From assembly GCA_023055505.1 (NCBI GenBank), contig JALIRH010000001.1, positions 91,170,530 to 91,234,529 of the forward strand: a stretch of DNA of 64,000 nucleotides. The letters are read 5' to 3'. Position 1 is the stretch's first letter. The number at the start of each line of letters is the position of its first letter. A program made the translations under genes and the position numbers. Positions 1 through 12,000 of the stretch are shown here, in pieces. This stretch comes from Callipepla californica brunnescens. Taxonomy: Eukaryota > Chordata > Aves > Galliformes > Odontophoridae. The notes under the pieces are model-generated. The model did not search any database, was not told the DNA's origin, and was given only the letters and a program-made list of their open reading frames with translations.

Positions 1-1532
1 ACCCCGTGACATCTTTTATCTCAACAGTAGGGTGGAAATGAGGGGAAACTTTCCATACTGCTGGAACATGAACCGATTTTAAACTACAAATAAGACACAG
101 TGAGCTGCCATTTGAAGCTAGTGTTAGGGAAATGCTAAATACCTCAGTTGCTGAAGACGAAGAGGAGAGAAATCTCCTTGGAAATGAGCCGTTCATATAT
201 TAATTTACAGGAAGAAAATATGACTGAGAAAGAAGGGACTGCAAGGGAAGGGTTAAAACTGATGCCTACAGAAAACAAATCTGAAGAATTATTTCCTCCT
301 TGTGGAGACAGTCGTTGTCACAGGTGGAGAAAAGGGGAGTGTTACTACAGTTTTGAGCAAAGAGGGCATTTTTCAGGGCTGGTACTTTCAACTAGTATGG
401 TTCTCTAAATTTTTGAATTTAACATGTATATTAAGAAAGATAAAGAAAAAAAAAAAAGGAAAACAAATGTACAGAGAGGGCTATATTGTAAGCTGAAGCA
501 CTGATTTTACAATAGTCTTTAGTGCTTAATTAGTATCTTGCTCTGTGATTATTTTAAAAAACTTTAACTAGTCTTCTTCAAGATAAATCCTTCTGATTTA
601 TCCAAAGATCCACACCTGACTGCTACGGTAGGATATGGTCAAGGTATGGCAGTTGTTTTTCAGTGTACTAAGCATGGTAGCTTTTCAAGTGATTTGCACT
701 GAAATACTGCTGATGAAGGCTCAGCTAGAATCCAGATGACCTTGCTTATTACTCCAGTATCTACACTGATAAGTTCTTTCTTCACTATTTTCTTACAACC
801 TGTGCAGGTCTTCAAAAATCTCTAGTAAATTTAGACCAAGTGAAAGGATTTTGCCGGTCCCATCTGTCAGAATTTCTTGGGGAAACACTTGAAAAGTACT
901 AGGTTTTACGGCACATAATGATATTGTCCTTGATTCAAATAATGTTGTGGTTAAAAGACTATGAGGTAGAGGATTGAATTTTGTATCTTTTATATCCTCA
1001 TCTTGTGGGAATCATAACTTTTTATGGGCACTTCAAGTGTGGTCACAAAAAACACACTGAAAGCAGGCTGCCATTAAGATTTGCTAACAAAACCCACAGC
1101 TTAACACATTGCATTATGAGGTGAGGCTAGAAGGTGGAAGTTCAGAAAAAAAATACCGTATATGGAAACCGTACCATAAAAACTTCAGCAACCAAAACAC
1201 ACCATAATTGGATACTGTAATAAAATACTTGAGTTTAGCTGTAGACCTGGGGATAAGGAAAATAAGAGCAGAGAAAGAAGATCTAAGTGGGTTTGGCAGT
1301 TTGATATGTCTTCTAGTTCCAGTGCTTCAAGACTAAAAAAAACATATATATATATATTACAGAATATTTTATAGTTATAAATGGTTCTAATTTATGTAGG
1401 TCATTTTTAATTATAAAAAAGAGAGAGAAAACAACACCCCACTCTTGTGACTTTACTGAATTTTCTCTTTACCTGTTAAGAAGCAACTTAACAAACAAGA
1501 GTTTGGCCACAAGAAGCCACATCAAAGAAGTG
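1..1532. other. AT-rich intronic sequence, no gene seen
   Basis: There is an (AT)n run at 1344-1357 and short A-rich tracts near 440-460. Short frames at 148-408 and 302-496 have no recognisable domain and look like chance openings. Confidence 0.6.
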
Positions 1533-1564
1533 ATTCATAGATTCATAGATTCATAGATTCATAG
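1533..1564 (-). repeat. CR1 3'-terminal 8-bp repeats
   Basis: Four direct copies of ATTCATAG (plus-strand reading) at 1533-1540, 1541-1548, 1549-1556 and 1557-1564 form the 3' end of the CR1 element. Such short tandem units take the place of a poly-A tail in CR1. They are thought to help the reverse transcriptase start. Confidence 0.9.
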
Positions 1565-1641
1565 ATACATTAGGTTGGAAAGGACCTACAAGATCATCTA
1601 GTCCAACCTTCCTCACACCACCATCCCTACCCACCAAGCTA

Positions 1642-4494
1642 CTAAATCAAATCCCTCAGCACCTCATCTAAACGCTTCTTGAACAGCGCTAGGGACGGTG
1701 CCTCAACCACCTCCCTAGGCAGGCCATTCCAGTGCCGGACCACTCTCTCAGAGAAAAAATTTTTCCTCAAGTCTAATCTAAATCTTCCCCGGCACAACTT
1801 GTGGCCATTCCCTCTCGTCCTGTCATTAGTTACCTGGGAGAAGAGGCCGACCCCCTCCTTACCACAGCCTCCCTTCAGGAAGTGGTAGAGTGCAATGAGG
1901 TCTCCTCTGAGCCTCCTTTTCCCCAAACTAAACAATCCCAGCTCCTTCAGCCGCTCCTCGTAAGACTTGTGCTCCAGACCCCTCACCAGTTTTGTTGCCC
2001 TTCTCTGAACACGCTCCAGGGCCTCGATGTCTCTCTTGTAGTGAGGGGCCCAAAACTGAACGCAGTACTCGAGGTGCGGCCGCACCAGAGCTGAGTACAG
2101 GGGGATGATCACCTCCCTGCTCCTGCTGGCCACACTATTCCTAATACAGGCCAGGATGCCATTGGCCTTCTTGGCCACCTGGGCACACTGCCGGCTCATG
2201 CTGAGCCGAGTATCAACCAACACCCCCAGGTCCTTTTCCTCTATACACTCCTCAAGCCATTCTGCCCCAAGCCTATAGCATTGCATGGGGTTATTGTGGC
2301 CAAAGTGCAGGACCCGGCACTTGGCCTTATTGAACCTCATCCCATTGACCTCAGCCCAACTGTCTAGCCTATCCAGATCCCGCTGAAGGGCCTCCCTACC
2401 CTCAGGCAGATCAACACATCCTCCCAACTTGGTGTCATCCGCAAACTTACTGAGGGTACACTCAATCCCCTCATCCAGGTCATCAATAAAGATATTAAAC
2501 AAGACGGGCCCCGATACCGACCCCTGGGGGACACCACTCGTGACAGGACGCCAGCTGGACTTGACTCCATTAACCACTACCCGCTGGGCACGGCCCTCTA
2601 GCCAATTCTCAACCCAGAGAAGAGTGAACCTGTCCACACCATGGGCTGCCAGCTTCTGCAGGAGAATACTGTGGGAGACCGTGTCAAAGGCTTTGCTGAA
2701 GTCCAGGTAGACTACATCAACAGCCTTTCCCTCATCTACCAGTCTGGTCACCCAGTCGTAGAAGGAGATGAGGTTGGACAAGCACGACCTGCCCTTTGTG
2801 AACCCGTGCTGGCTGGGTCTGATCCCCTGATTGCCATGCACGTGCCGTGTGATCTCCCTCAAGATCAATTGCTCCATAACTTTCCCTGATACCGAGGTCA
2901 GGCTGACAGGCCTGTAGTTCCCCGGATCTTCCTTATGGCCTTTCTTGTAGATGGGAGTCACATCGGCAAGCCTCCAATCTTGCGGGACCTCTCCAGATGA
3001 CCAGGAATGCTGATAGATGGCAGAAAGCGGCTTGGCAATCACCTCTGCCAGCTCCCTCAGCACCCTTGGGTGGATCCCATCTGGCCCCATGGACTTGTGG
3101 CAGTTCAGATGGAGGAGCAGGTCTCTGACTGTCTCTGCTGGGATCACAGGGGGTGTATGATGTGCTTCGTCCCAGACTTCCAGGTCAGGGCGAGGAGTAT
3201 CCTGAGGATAACTGGTCTGTCTGTTAAAGACAGACGTGAAGAAGGCATTGAGAACCTCAGCCTTTTCCTTATCCTCTGTGGTTACATTCCCTGCCGCATC
3301 AAGTAAAGGAGGGAAATTCTCCTTAGTTCTTCTTTTACTGTTAATATATTTATAAAAGGATTTTTTGTTCTCCTTTACTGCAGTAGCCAGTCTAAGTTCA
3401 AGCTGGGCTTTTGCATTTCTAACTTCCTGCCTGCAAATCTTGGCAAGTTCCCTGTAGTCTCCCCAAGCAGCCTGTCCCATCTTCCAGAGGACATAGACTC
3501 TCTTTTTCTCCCGGAGTCTCAACAAAAGATATCGGTTCATCCACACTGGTCTTTTTCCCCTCCGGCTTGACTTACGGTACTCAGGGACAGCCTGCTCCTG
3601 TGCCTTTAAGATTTCCGTCTTGAGGAGGGCCCAGGCTTCCTGGACCCCTTTACCCCACAGGAGCGAGTCCCAAGGGACCCTTGCAACAAGCGTCCTGAAC
3701 AGGTCAAAGTCTGCCCTCCGGAAGTCCAAGGCAGCAGTTTTGCTAGTCACCCTCTTGATGTCACCAAGAATAGCAAACTCTACCATTTCATGGTCACTCT
3801 GGCCAAGACGATCCCCAACCTTCACATCTCCTACTAGTCCTTCTCTGTTAGTGAAGAGCAGGTCTAGCAGGGCACTTCCCCTGGTAGGTTCCTGCACCAG
3901 CTGTGTCAGGAAGCTATCTTCCACACACTCCAGAAATCTCATGGACTGCTTCCTCTGCGCGGTATTATATTTCCAGCATATATCAGGGAAGTTGAAGTCC
4001 CCCATGAGAACTAGTGCTGGCCATCGTGCAACATCTACTAGTTGCTTGTAGAACACCTCATCTATCTCCTCATCTTGGCTAGGCGGTCTATAACAGAGCC
4101 CCACCACGATGTCACTCCTACAGACCATCCCCCTGATCCTTACCCACAGACACTCCACTTGGTCGTTTCCAACCTCAAGCTCTTCAACATCAAGACACTC
4201 TTTGATATAGAGAGCTATGCCACCACCCTTTCTTCCCCGCCTATCCCTTCTGAAGAGCTTGTAGCCATCCATCCCAGTACTCCAGTCATGGGAGGGGTCC
4301 CACCATGTTTCCGTAATAGCAACAAGGTCATAGTTTGCCTGCCTTACAATGGTTTCAAGCTCTTCTTGTTTATTGCCCATGCTGCGTGCGTTGGTGTATA
4401 TGCACTTCAGCTGAGACACTTGCCTCACCCTTTGTTCCAGCACAGCCCCCCTGGGCTCTTCACTGGGGAGCCCTGTTATATCCCCTACCCCCAT
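1642..4494 (-). CDS. CR1 ORF2: endonuclease-reverse transcriptase, uninterrupted
   Basis: This 950-codon frame runs from ATG at 4494 to TAG at 1642-1644; a GTG lies just before the ATG. The protein nicks target DNA and copies its RNA at the nick (target-primed reverse transcription). Residue numbers here count that leading GTG as 1. Residues ~30-245 form an APE-type endonuclease with YTNARS (34-39), ITETWWD (61-67), YRPP (136-139), GDFN (166-169) and SDH (234-236). The reverse transcriptase spans about 455-740, with GPDGIHP (471-477), NYRPVSL (527-533), YLDFSKAFD (597-605), TSGVPQGS (653-660) and catalytic FADD (685-688). The C-terminal ~200 residues match the CR1 tail ([34 protein letters not shown]). 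All key catalytic motifs are present with no stop or frameshift, unlike every other CR1 piece in the window. Without ORF1 and a promoter, independent mobility is doubtful. Confidence 0.93.
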   Translation of the reverse strand: MGVGDITGLPSEEPRGAVLEQRVRQVSQLKCIYTNARSMGNKQEELETIVRQANYDLVAITETWWDPSHDWSTGMDGYKLFRRDRRGRKGGGIALYIKECLDVEELEVGNDQVECLWVRIRGMVCRSDIVVGLCYRPPSQDEEIDEVFYKQLVDVARWPALVLMGDFNFPDICWKYNTAQRKQSMRFLECVEDSFLTQLVQEPTRGSALLDLLFTNREGLVGDVKVGDRLGQSDHEMVEFAILGDIKRVTSKTAALDFRRADFDLFRTLVARVPWDSLLWGKGVQEAWALLKTEILKAQEQAVPEYRKSSRRGKRPVWMNRYLLLRLREKKRVYVLWKMGQAAWGDYRELAKICRQEVRNAKAQLELRLATAVKENKKSFYKYINSKRRTKENFPPLLDAAGNVTTEDKEKAEVLNAFFTSVFNRQTSYPQDTPRPDLEVWDEAHHTPPVIPAETVRDLLLHLNCHKSMGPDGIHPRVLRELAEVIAKPLSAIYQHSWSSGEVPQDWRLADVTPIYKKGHKEDPGNYRPVSLTSVSGKVMEQLILREITRHVHGNQGIRPSQHGFTKGRSCLSNLISFYDWVTRLVDEGKAVDVVYLDFSKAFDTVSHSILLQKLAAHGVDRFTLLWVENWLEGRAQRVVVNGVKSSWRPVTSGVPQGSVSGPVLFNIFIDDLDEGIECTLSKFADDTKLGGCVDLPEGREALQRDLDRLDSWAEVNGMRFNKAKCRVLHFGHNNPMQCYRLGAEWLEECIEEKDLGVLVDTRLSMSRQCAQVAKKANGILACIRNSVASRSREVIIPLYSALVRPHLEYCVQFWAPHYKRDIEALERVQRRATKLVRGLEHKSYEERLKELGLFSLGKRRLRGDLIALYHFLKGGCGKEGVGLFSQVTNDRTRGNGHKLCRGRFRLDLRKNFFSERVVRHWNGLPREVVEAPSLALFKKRLDEVLRDLI

Positions 4495-4505
4495 CACAGC
4501 TAGTT

Positions 4506-7500
4506 TAAAGCTGATACCTTATCCCATCTCACAAATCTTCAATCTATTATCTACCAACATTCAGAAGCTAGTTAATTCAATGTTACATTCCTAAGTAATA
4601 CACTGTTTCAATTATATGCATTGAGGAAAAAAATCAAAACGATTTCTAGTACTGCACAGCATGATAATACACCACAGTGACATAAATCTCCATATTTCTA
4701 TATTTCATTTCTAGAATATTCTGATCTGAAGACTTTCATTCCTGAAAGAAAAGAAAGCTCAAGGTAAGTAAAGTTGCACTTTCCTACCCTTAGTCACACT
4801 GAGGTCCACAAATCTATTACTGTGCAATTTTTCACAGTTATGATTTCTTTTGCTTTTAAACCCAGACCGTCTTCAAAAAAAATGGAAATTCAAAACAAGC
4901 TTTACATATTATGTATATTTTTTTCCTCTACTTTGTATGACCAGTAGCAGAAATGGTACATTTATGTACTGATAGCCATGCATTCATTCTCACAGATCCC
5001 AAAATAGAAGTCGTGACTTCTCTCTCTGATTGATAGCACTATTTTATAAAAGCTCTGCTGCTTACCTGAATGGAAAAATGCTATTTGGATTTATTTTGAA
5101 AATGAATGATATCTGAGTTTTAAGAAGTACTTGTCTGAATTAATAGTTCATACCTTATCGGTAAATGCATCTATCCTCAAAAAAGTTGTTTGCAAGATTA
5201 TGCTTATACTTCTGTAGTCAAATATCCTCTCTGTGTTATCTCTGGAAAGCTCCCCCTCTGATCTTCATGGGTTTGTAAGAATAATATTCCAAAGTTCTGA
5301 CTTTTCTGGTCTGAAATAAAACAGGTATCCCTAAAATGAACTTAATGTTGGCATTTCTAGGAAAGAGGCTTTTCTTAGAATACGTTGATAACGCGGTATA
5401 GCAACTCAACACTTTTGTGCTTACTCATATAACTGTAACATGTTCTTCTTACTGGTCATCCAAAAACTATATTTCTCTTTATTTATTTTGGCAGTTAGTG
5501 TGTAGTACTGGGTTTTTCATAAAGGCTTTCAATGCAGCTTTTAGGACTCATAACTAGAATTAAATCAATTTTTTTTTCTTTCAACAAAGACAACTCAGAA
5601 TGACGAATTTCTCTTGGCAATATGAGATGTCTGGCAACAACCAATCATTCCAGAAAACAGCAAGCTCATAGTTCATCAGGCATCTCTGGTTTACTTTTCA
5701 TGTAACTTGCACACCTGGAACGATGATTTTTTTAATTTTTTTTAAATTTTCTGCTCTTCATTCCCATATGATCTAAGAAACACCAAAAGATTTAATCAGT
5801 GGATATCTATGAATCAAATGAACAAAACTCTTCTAAAATACATATGATAAGATACAACTGACTAACAGAGTATTTTAATTCCAAAAACCTTCTGATAAGA
5901 AGTCTTCAATTGACTGAGATATCATGGGAGGAGAGAAAAGAGTCTCTATGTCTCAATGAATGGCTAGCACACAGAAAATATGTGTTAGAAATAGTCAGTA
6001 TTCACTATGAGGAGATATCAACAATGTCTTTCAGGTTCTCATGCCATTGAACTTCACTTCTAATGCTTGATAAAAGATGAACAGAGTCTGATGAGAAAAA
6101 AAAATCATCAGAAATAGGAAGAATAAAAGCTGACTTTGAAGGGTTATATAAAGATTTTCCAATATTGAGTCACTTTTTAAAAACAAAAAGAACCAAAAAT
6201 TGTAAATAAATAAATAAATAAAGGTAGATGAAATTCCCAGTCAGTTGCTATTTGCAAAGTATTGCATGTGCAAGGAAAGAAGGAACAGTCCTAAAAGAAG
6301 ATAAATAGCTCTGGACTCTTATAACTTTCATTATTATTAATAGACAATTTAAACCCTTTGATTATTGTTCTTCATGTCAAGCAACTGTTCAAAATAAAAT
6401 ATAATTTAAGAATTGTTAATTAATAGGATAAAAAAAAATGAATTGCTATATAATCTTACCATGCACAACACCAGTATGACAATTTTAACAGGGCAGTATA
6501 CTCAAAAAATGTGCAAAGTAGGAAGACCATGATCAATAAAGTTAAGGAAAATATTCCGTACTTAATTTTCAGAGACTAAATAAATCAGGATACTTGAGTG
6601 TGTAAAAAGAGGAAGATTAAGATTTTATTTTATGAAAAATCTTTGCTGTATACCTGTCTTGGAGCGCACCATCCAAGTACATCACATTTAATTTCTGTCT
6701 TTTCTGGATGTTGATGCGGACTTTGCCTATACTCAGTTACATGTGATTGTATGGATTGAAGATGGGAGTTAAATAGGAGAAAAATAAATTAGCTTTTTGT
6801 TTTGCTTTGTTGTGTGCTCCTTGAAATCTACTGGGGCACTAGCTATGGCAATTATGTCAGAAGACAGGAGAGAGCTGAGAGAAGATGAAATTTCTTTAGA
6901 CTTCAGGGAAGGCACAAATGGAATTAGATGTGGGCAATGCACACATTTTAGAATTAGAATTTAAAATTAAGCCTTGAAATTAAGCCTTCAACATGAAAGA
7001 TCTACTTCTGGGAAATCCAGCTGAGCTGTCAGTTGCTGTGGAGACAGTTAAAATTATGGTGAAGGAGGCACATTTTTCTTGCCAGTGAGTGACATGGCAC
7101 TGTCAGCCATACTGCTGTTGGTACAGGGTCATAGAGCTGCAGATAGTAGTTGCATTCGATGCTGCCAGTTTTAACATAATGAAAATTGAACACTAGTGAA
7201 AATTAAATCATCACAAGGCCAAAATGATAACAGGAAACAAACTTAAAAAGGTACAGATGTGAAATCATAGAAATGGTAATCTGATAACACAGAAATGGCT
7301 TGTGCCAACCGAAAAGTATTGGATGTGTGGTAGAATACCACACGACAGTGTATCTCTTAAACACTGCAAGTTCTTCAAATTGTGTAATCACTCTTAACTG
7401 GGAACCTTACTAACATGGGAGGATGAGGAGATATCCTAGGCTTCTCTCACTCACAAACTTCTCAGGGACATCCTGAACTTCATGGTACAATAACTGCAAT

Positions 7501-7930
7501 TACTCTAAAAAAAAAAAAAAGAAATAATGCCACTAATAAGCTAAAGTACTAAAAGTATTGTTCTATGAGAAACATGATATATAAATTTAATTTTCAACTA
7601 AGAAGATAGTCCTCATTTTTTGTGACATATTTAAGTCTGTGTTCTATTTCTATACGAACCTGACACAGTAGTATTTTAGCATCTGACACTTGATCTGATT
7701 GAACTGACTTTTTCACCTTTCTGGAAGAGCTCAGATATAAATATAAACCAAACCTTAGTCCTTAACTGCTGTCTTTACCCAGACTTTCTGCTGACTAATC
7801 CACTCCATTTGTTAAACACGTTTTCTTATCAGGTCCCATAGTGACCTACAGTGAGTAAAGAAAAGATAACTTCATAAAGAAAAGGATATGTGAGTTAAAT
7901 CTCAAATAACTCTCTCCATGCATATATGAA
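4506..7930. other. AT-rich intronic sequence, no gene seen
   Basis: I see only low-complexity features: five TAAA units at 6203-6222 and an A-run at about 7507-7520. No repeat family or coding potential was recognised. Confidence 0.55.
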
Positions 7931-8110
7931 ACAGAATCATAGGGGTTGGAAGAGGCTTCAGGAGATTATTTAGTCCAAACCCCCTGTTAAAGCAAGTTCT
8001 CCACAGCAAATTGCATGAACCCAAATCCCAGTCTGAACTACATCATCTGTATTATTACATTTTCCCCTAAATGCCTTTCTGACTTCCCTTCCAACAATCT
8101 TAAATGAAGA
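7931..8110 (-). mobile_element. Old CR1 3'-end fragment
   Basis: ACAGAATCATAGGGGTTGGA at the left edge, then 'agtccaaaccccctgttaaagcaagttctccacag', corresponds to the reverse complement of a CR1 3' end. It is much diverged and fades out after roughly 8040-8110, so the right edge is uncertain. The copy is non-coding. Confidence 0.75.
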
Positions 8111-8998
8111 GTAGCACAGTGATGCTGTTCCATGCATCATTTGAAGCAAATCTCCCAATTTTACCAACTAGCAAAGTCACATAGCACTTAATTGTACAGC
8201 TAACCTGACATTTGTCAATGAATGCCATCATATTCCCAATCTATTTTAACACAATTTCCACTACGCTACTACTCTCTGAATATCAGGGAGATTTATCACA
8301 ATACAAAAGGTCTGTAAAGGATTTCTCATTTAATGAATCAAGATATGATCTGAGCAGGGCAAAGATCACACAAAGACACATTTGGAGTGAATTTTATAAA
8401 AAAAAAAAAGATCACGTAGAAAGAAGAAAGTATAAACTCAGTATTCTATATTGAGTCCTGTTCAAAGTTCATTTCAAAAGTTAATACATTTAACATTTAT
8501 ACAACTGAACTATTTCTTCTTCGTGTACATGTACTCCAATACTGAGCAGCACAGAACTGAACTGGTTTTAGAATGGGTGAGATTGGGCATTATTCAGTAC
8601 GCAGGACAAAAGTATGCATGGACGTGAACAGCTTTGTAGCGTTACTTTTGCTGGTTTCCTGCACCTCAGCCAAACTTTCACAAATGATTCTCCATTTACA
8701 TTAATCACTTTCTGGAATTCAAAACCAGATGCAATGGAGCCCGATATGCAGATCTACTTGGAGACTGCAGCTGAAATCAGTGTTAGTACTACACTGAAAA
8801 TATAAAATGCAAAGCACACTTCCAACAAAAGCTGAGTATCTGAAACTTTAAAAATATGGTTCTTTCTCATCTGTGAAAGAACAAAAAGTATCACAAAAAT
8901 AAAGGGGTTTTACTAAGTTACCAGATATGGCAGTTATGAGAGAAAAGGCTTCCAAACTAAAAGAAGGGAGACACAAACAGTGGTAGCCTTGCCCATGG
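8111..8998. other. Intronic sequence, no gene seen
   Basis: Frames of 60-80 codons at 8212-8454 and 8614-8805 lack any recognisable motif and are flanked by AT-rich sequence. I treat them as chance. Confidence 0.5.
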
Positions 8999-9070
8999 CA
9001 TGGGGTTGGGACTGGATATGCTTTAGAGGTCCCATCCAAACCAAAATATGTTGTGTTCCTATGATTGTAA
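8999..9070 (+). mobile_element. CR1 3'-tail relic
   Basis: 'ggggttgggactggatatgc..ttagaggtcccatccaaacc' followed by 'ttcctatgattgtaag' matches the extreme 3' end of CR1 (the GGTTGGACT...GGTCCCTTCCAACC...TTCTATGATT pattern) in plus orientation. Only the last ~70 bp remain, and they are diverged. Confidence 0.7.
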
Positions 9071-12000
9071 GTTTCTATAAGAATATAGACCTGCCTTAAT
9101 AATTGATAAAATAATAATATATTATGAAAGCACCACTGATAAATTTAATAACACACACCCTAATCATTTCAGTTTTTGGTTCTGCTTAAGAACTAGTGTA
9201 TAATTTTTAAGTGTGAGGAAAAATGTATCCTACAGATGCTTAGTAAAATCAGTAGTTTACAGAAAAGTACATTGCTGAAGTCTGTACCGTTCTGTACTTC
9301 ATCTGTTATAGTTCTGACATGAAATGTGAACTACTAAACTATTCTTGGAATGAACTGAGAGCTGTGTTTTCTGGGAGGTAGGAACAATATCTGAACTGAC
9401 AGTGAAACTAGATAGGACTCAGTTTTTGATAGAATAAGCTAGAAAATAGGAGTTAACATGATTTAGATATTTAGTTAATGATTTAAATATTTTATTTAAT
9501 AATCCCAGTACAAAATCAAATTATTTGTTTAGGTCTAGCTAATCGATTAAGTGATCACAAACAAATGAATGCAATTGTAGAGAAGGGTATAGCTCAGAAA
9601 AAGAAGGGTTACTCTTTTCCTAATTGCAATCATTTCCTTGTTTATTTATTTATTTTTAGTAGGAGTAGCATCATTGTCCCTCTAAAAGAACAACAACAAA
9701 AAATAATAATCACAACTGAAACACCGAAGTCTTGGTGAGATCTAGATTCACTGTGCCACTGCACATAGTTAGCACTGATTCAGTGGGTTCAATTTGAGCA
9801 CAGGCAGAGTAACTCACTGAAGGGAACCAAAATGAGAAGTGATAAACAGCTGCAGCCTGTACTGCCTTGCACTATTTCATATGGACACTATGAACTGCAT
9901 TTATATCATCCACCTTAGACTACTAACATGAACGTTTCACTGCCTTAGATTTAGGCACCTTAATTCCTCAAAGCAATTCTGACTGCCTGTGCTACCTTGT
10001 AGCTAAAAGAAAGCCTTAAGAAGTCTGTGGCTACATCAGAAAGTAGCGCACAACAGCATGACAAAACCTGTGGAGTAGAGCACTGATAATGACAACCTGA
10101 CATACACATCATATACACTGAAGGCTTTAGACCTCTTCTGATCTATGCCTGTGGACTTGAATATATGGTAGCAGTTGGAAGGCATCCACTGATTAACCAG
10201 AGCTTGTGTTCTCCAAGACCACACTGCAATGCAAATCCAAGCACGGCTCAAGTGGAGATAATGAGAATATTTATATAAAAAATAATTTATACTAAAACAG
10301 TAACATATGTACTTTCTCTGAATGTTTCCAGAGAACAATGAAGAATATCCTGATTAGAAATCTTCTATTCTCCAAAGAGCTATATACAAAAGACATATTT
10401 TATGTGTCTTCATATATTTAACGTAACGTAAAAAGATCTAAGAAAACACAGAAATCATAAGAACCCATATAATTCCAAGGGAAACCATAAACTATCCGCA
10501 CATCAAGCACAGGAGCACAAAAGACCTGATTAAGCAGATGCCTAAATCCAGTTGGGAATCATAGTACCTAACATCTTTTCAAATGAAAGTTTTTGGCAAG
10601 AGGACAGCACTCTTCTGACTCAGTAATTTAATGGCTAGGATGCTGAAGAACTTCCTGCCCCAAAATAATGAATGCAACTTATGGGGGTGGTGGTGATCAT
10701 GGACGTGATGGGATTCTGGAGAAGTTGCCTGACCTGTTTTCCAAAATGTTCATATCTAAATTCCACATAATGACATTTTAATTCCAGTTTAGGTATGAAT
10801 ATGCCCCTCTTAAGCAGACTGATTTTCACACAGTAGCACATTTGTAATACTGCCTACATTCCAGCCTTCACTTCTAGGTGAAACAGCATCTTCATTTTTG
10901 CTTGCTTTTCTTTTTGTAGTATCACATATCATTTCATACTCCAGTATCCTCTTTTCTCACACAAAGAGCAGAATAAATTATTTCACAGCTGTCAGCAAAT
11001 GGACAGCTTTTCTTCAACTACCTACATAGAGCTGTACATATGTATGCATACATCACAAATAGGATACAAAGTTTTGTCTTCAGTAAATCGATTTCAGAAT
11101 TTTGCAGGGGTTTGGAAACTGACTGTCACATTCTATAGTAAGAATTTATATCAAAAAAAAAAAAAAAAAAACCTCTCCATCTCTCCATCTATCCTTAGAT
11201 TAAGAGTATTTTGGAATGTGTCTCTTTGATCTTTTTTCAGTTAGTAATATTATGCTTACATCAGGAATGTATGTTAAGAATCAAAACCTTTAAAACCGGA
11301 TTTTCTTCATGAGATCATGAACAATGTATATTTAACAATTTCAGTCTCTGATAAAATGCACTTGATTGAGTGAGACTGATTAATTATGAGAATCAGAGCA
11401 ATGGGATAAAAGATTTGTTGAAGGAACTGATCACAACTGTGAAGTTCAGAGACTAGTACTGTCAGAAATACTCCAACAAGCACTTGTGTCTGATGAGATT
11501 TTGAAAGTAATGGCAAATAAAATTCTATAGAAGCTATAAGCAAAATAGGCACAAAGAAATTAAAACATCACATTGAGCTGAAGTTATCACTTGCCACTCC
11601 CTTTGCTTGCGTGCTGTTACATGCTGGCCAAGGTGTGCCTCTACTTATCTGTCCTTTATACTTCCAATTTACTTCCCTTTTGATTCTACTGCCTGTGAGC
11701 TTACAACTATTTTTCTCTTTGGGTCCACCTCCCTAACATAAAAAAAAATTAAAATTCAAATTCAATCATTTCAACCCAGTTTTCATATTCCTCTGTTTTT
11801 GTTTTGTTTTGTTGGGGTTTTTTTTGTCTGTTTTGGGTTTTGTTTGTTTTTTATTATTATTTCTTATTTCAGCTCCATTTCTCTTCAGACTACTTATTTG
11901 TTTTATTTTATTTTGTTTCAGTTGTTTTTTTGTTGTTTTTTTTTTTTTCCCCACAAAACTGAACAGTAAGGAATAATTTTAAAAAATATTGATCATAGGT

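Larger units (their letters stand above)
1533..4505 (-). mobile_element. CR1 LINE retrotransposon, 5'-truncated but with complete ORF2
   Basis: This non-LTR retrotransposon is the main LINE family of birds and other sauropsids. Its 3' end is at the left: four 8-bp ATTCATAG repeats at 1533-1564 follow the typical CR1 end in which GGTCCTTTCCAACCTAATG is read on the minus strand. The rest of the element is a single long ORF followed by a ~75 bp 3' UTR. CR1 similarity stops at about 4500-4510, just before the ORF2 start, so ORF1 and the 5' UTR are missing. This fits the usual 5' truncation. No obvious target-site duplication was seen, which is normal for CR1. It inserted in the same orientation as GPC6. 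Confidence 0.95.

Noticed and set aside
1679..4503. Plus-strand frames of 80-153 codons
   Set aside because: Antisense shadows of CR1 ORF2.
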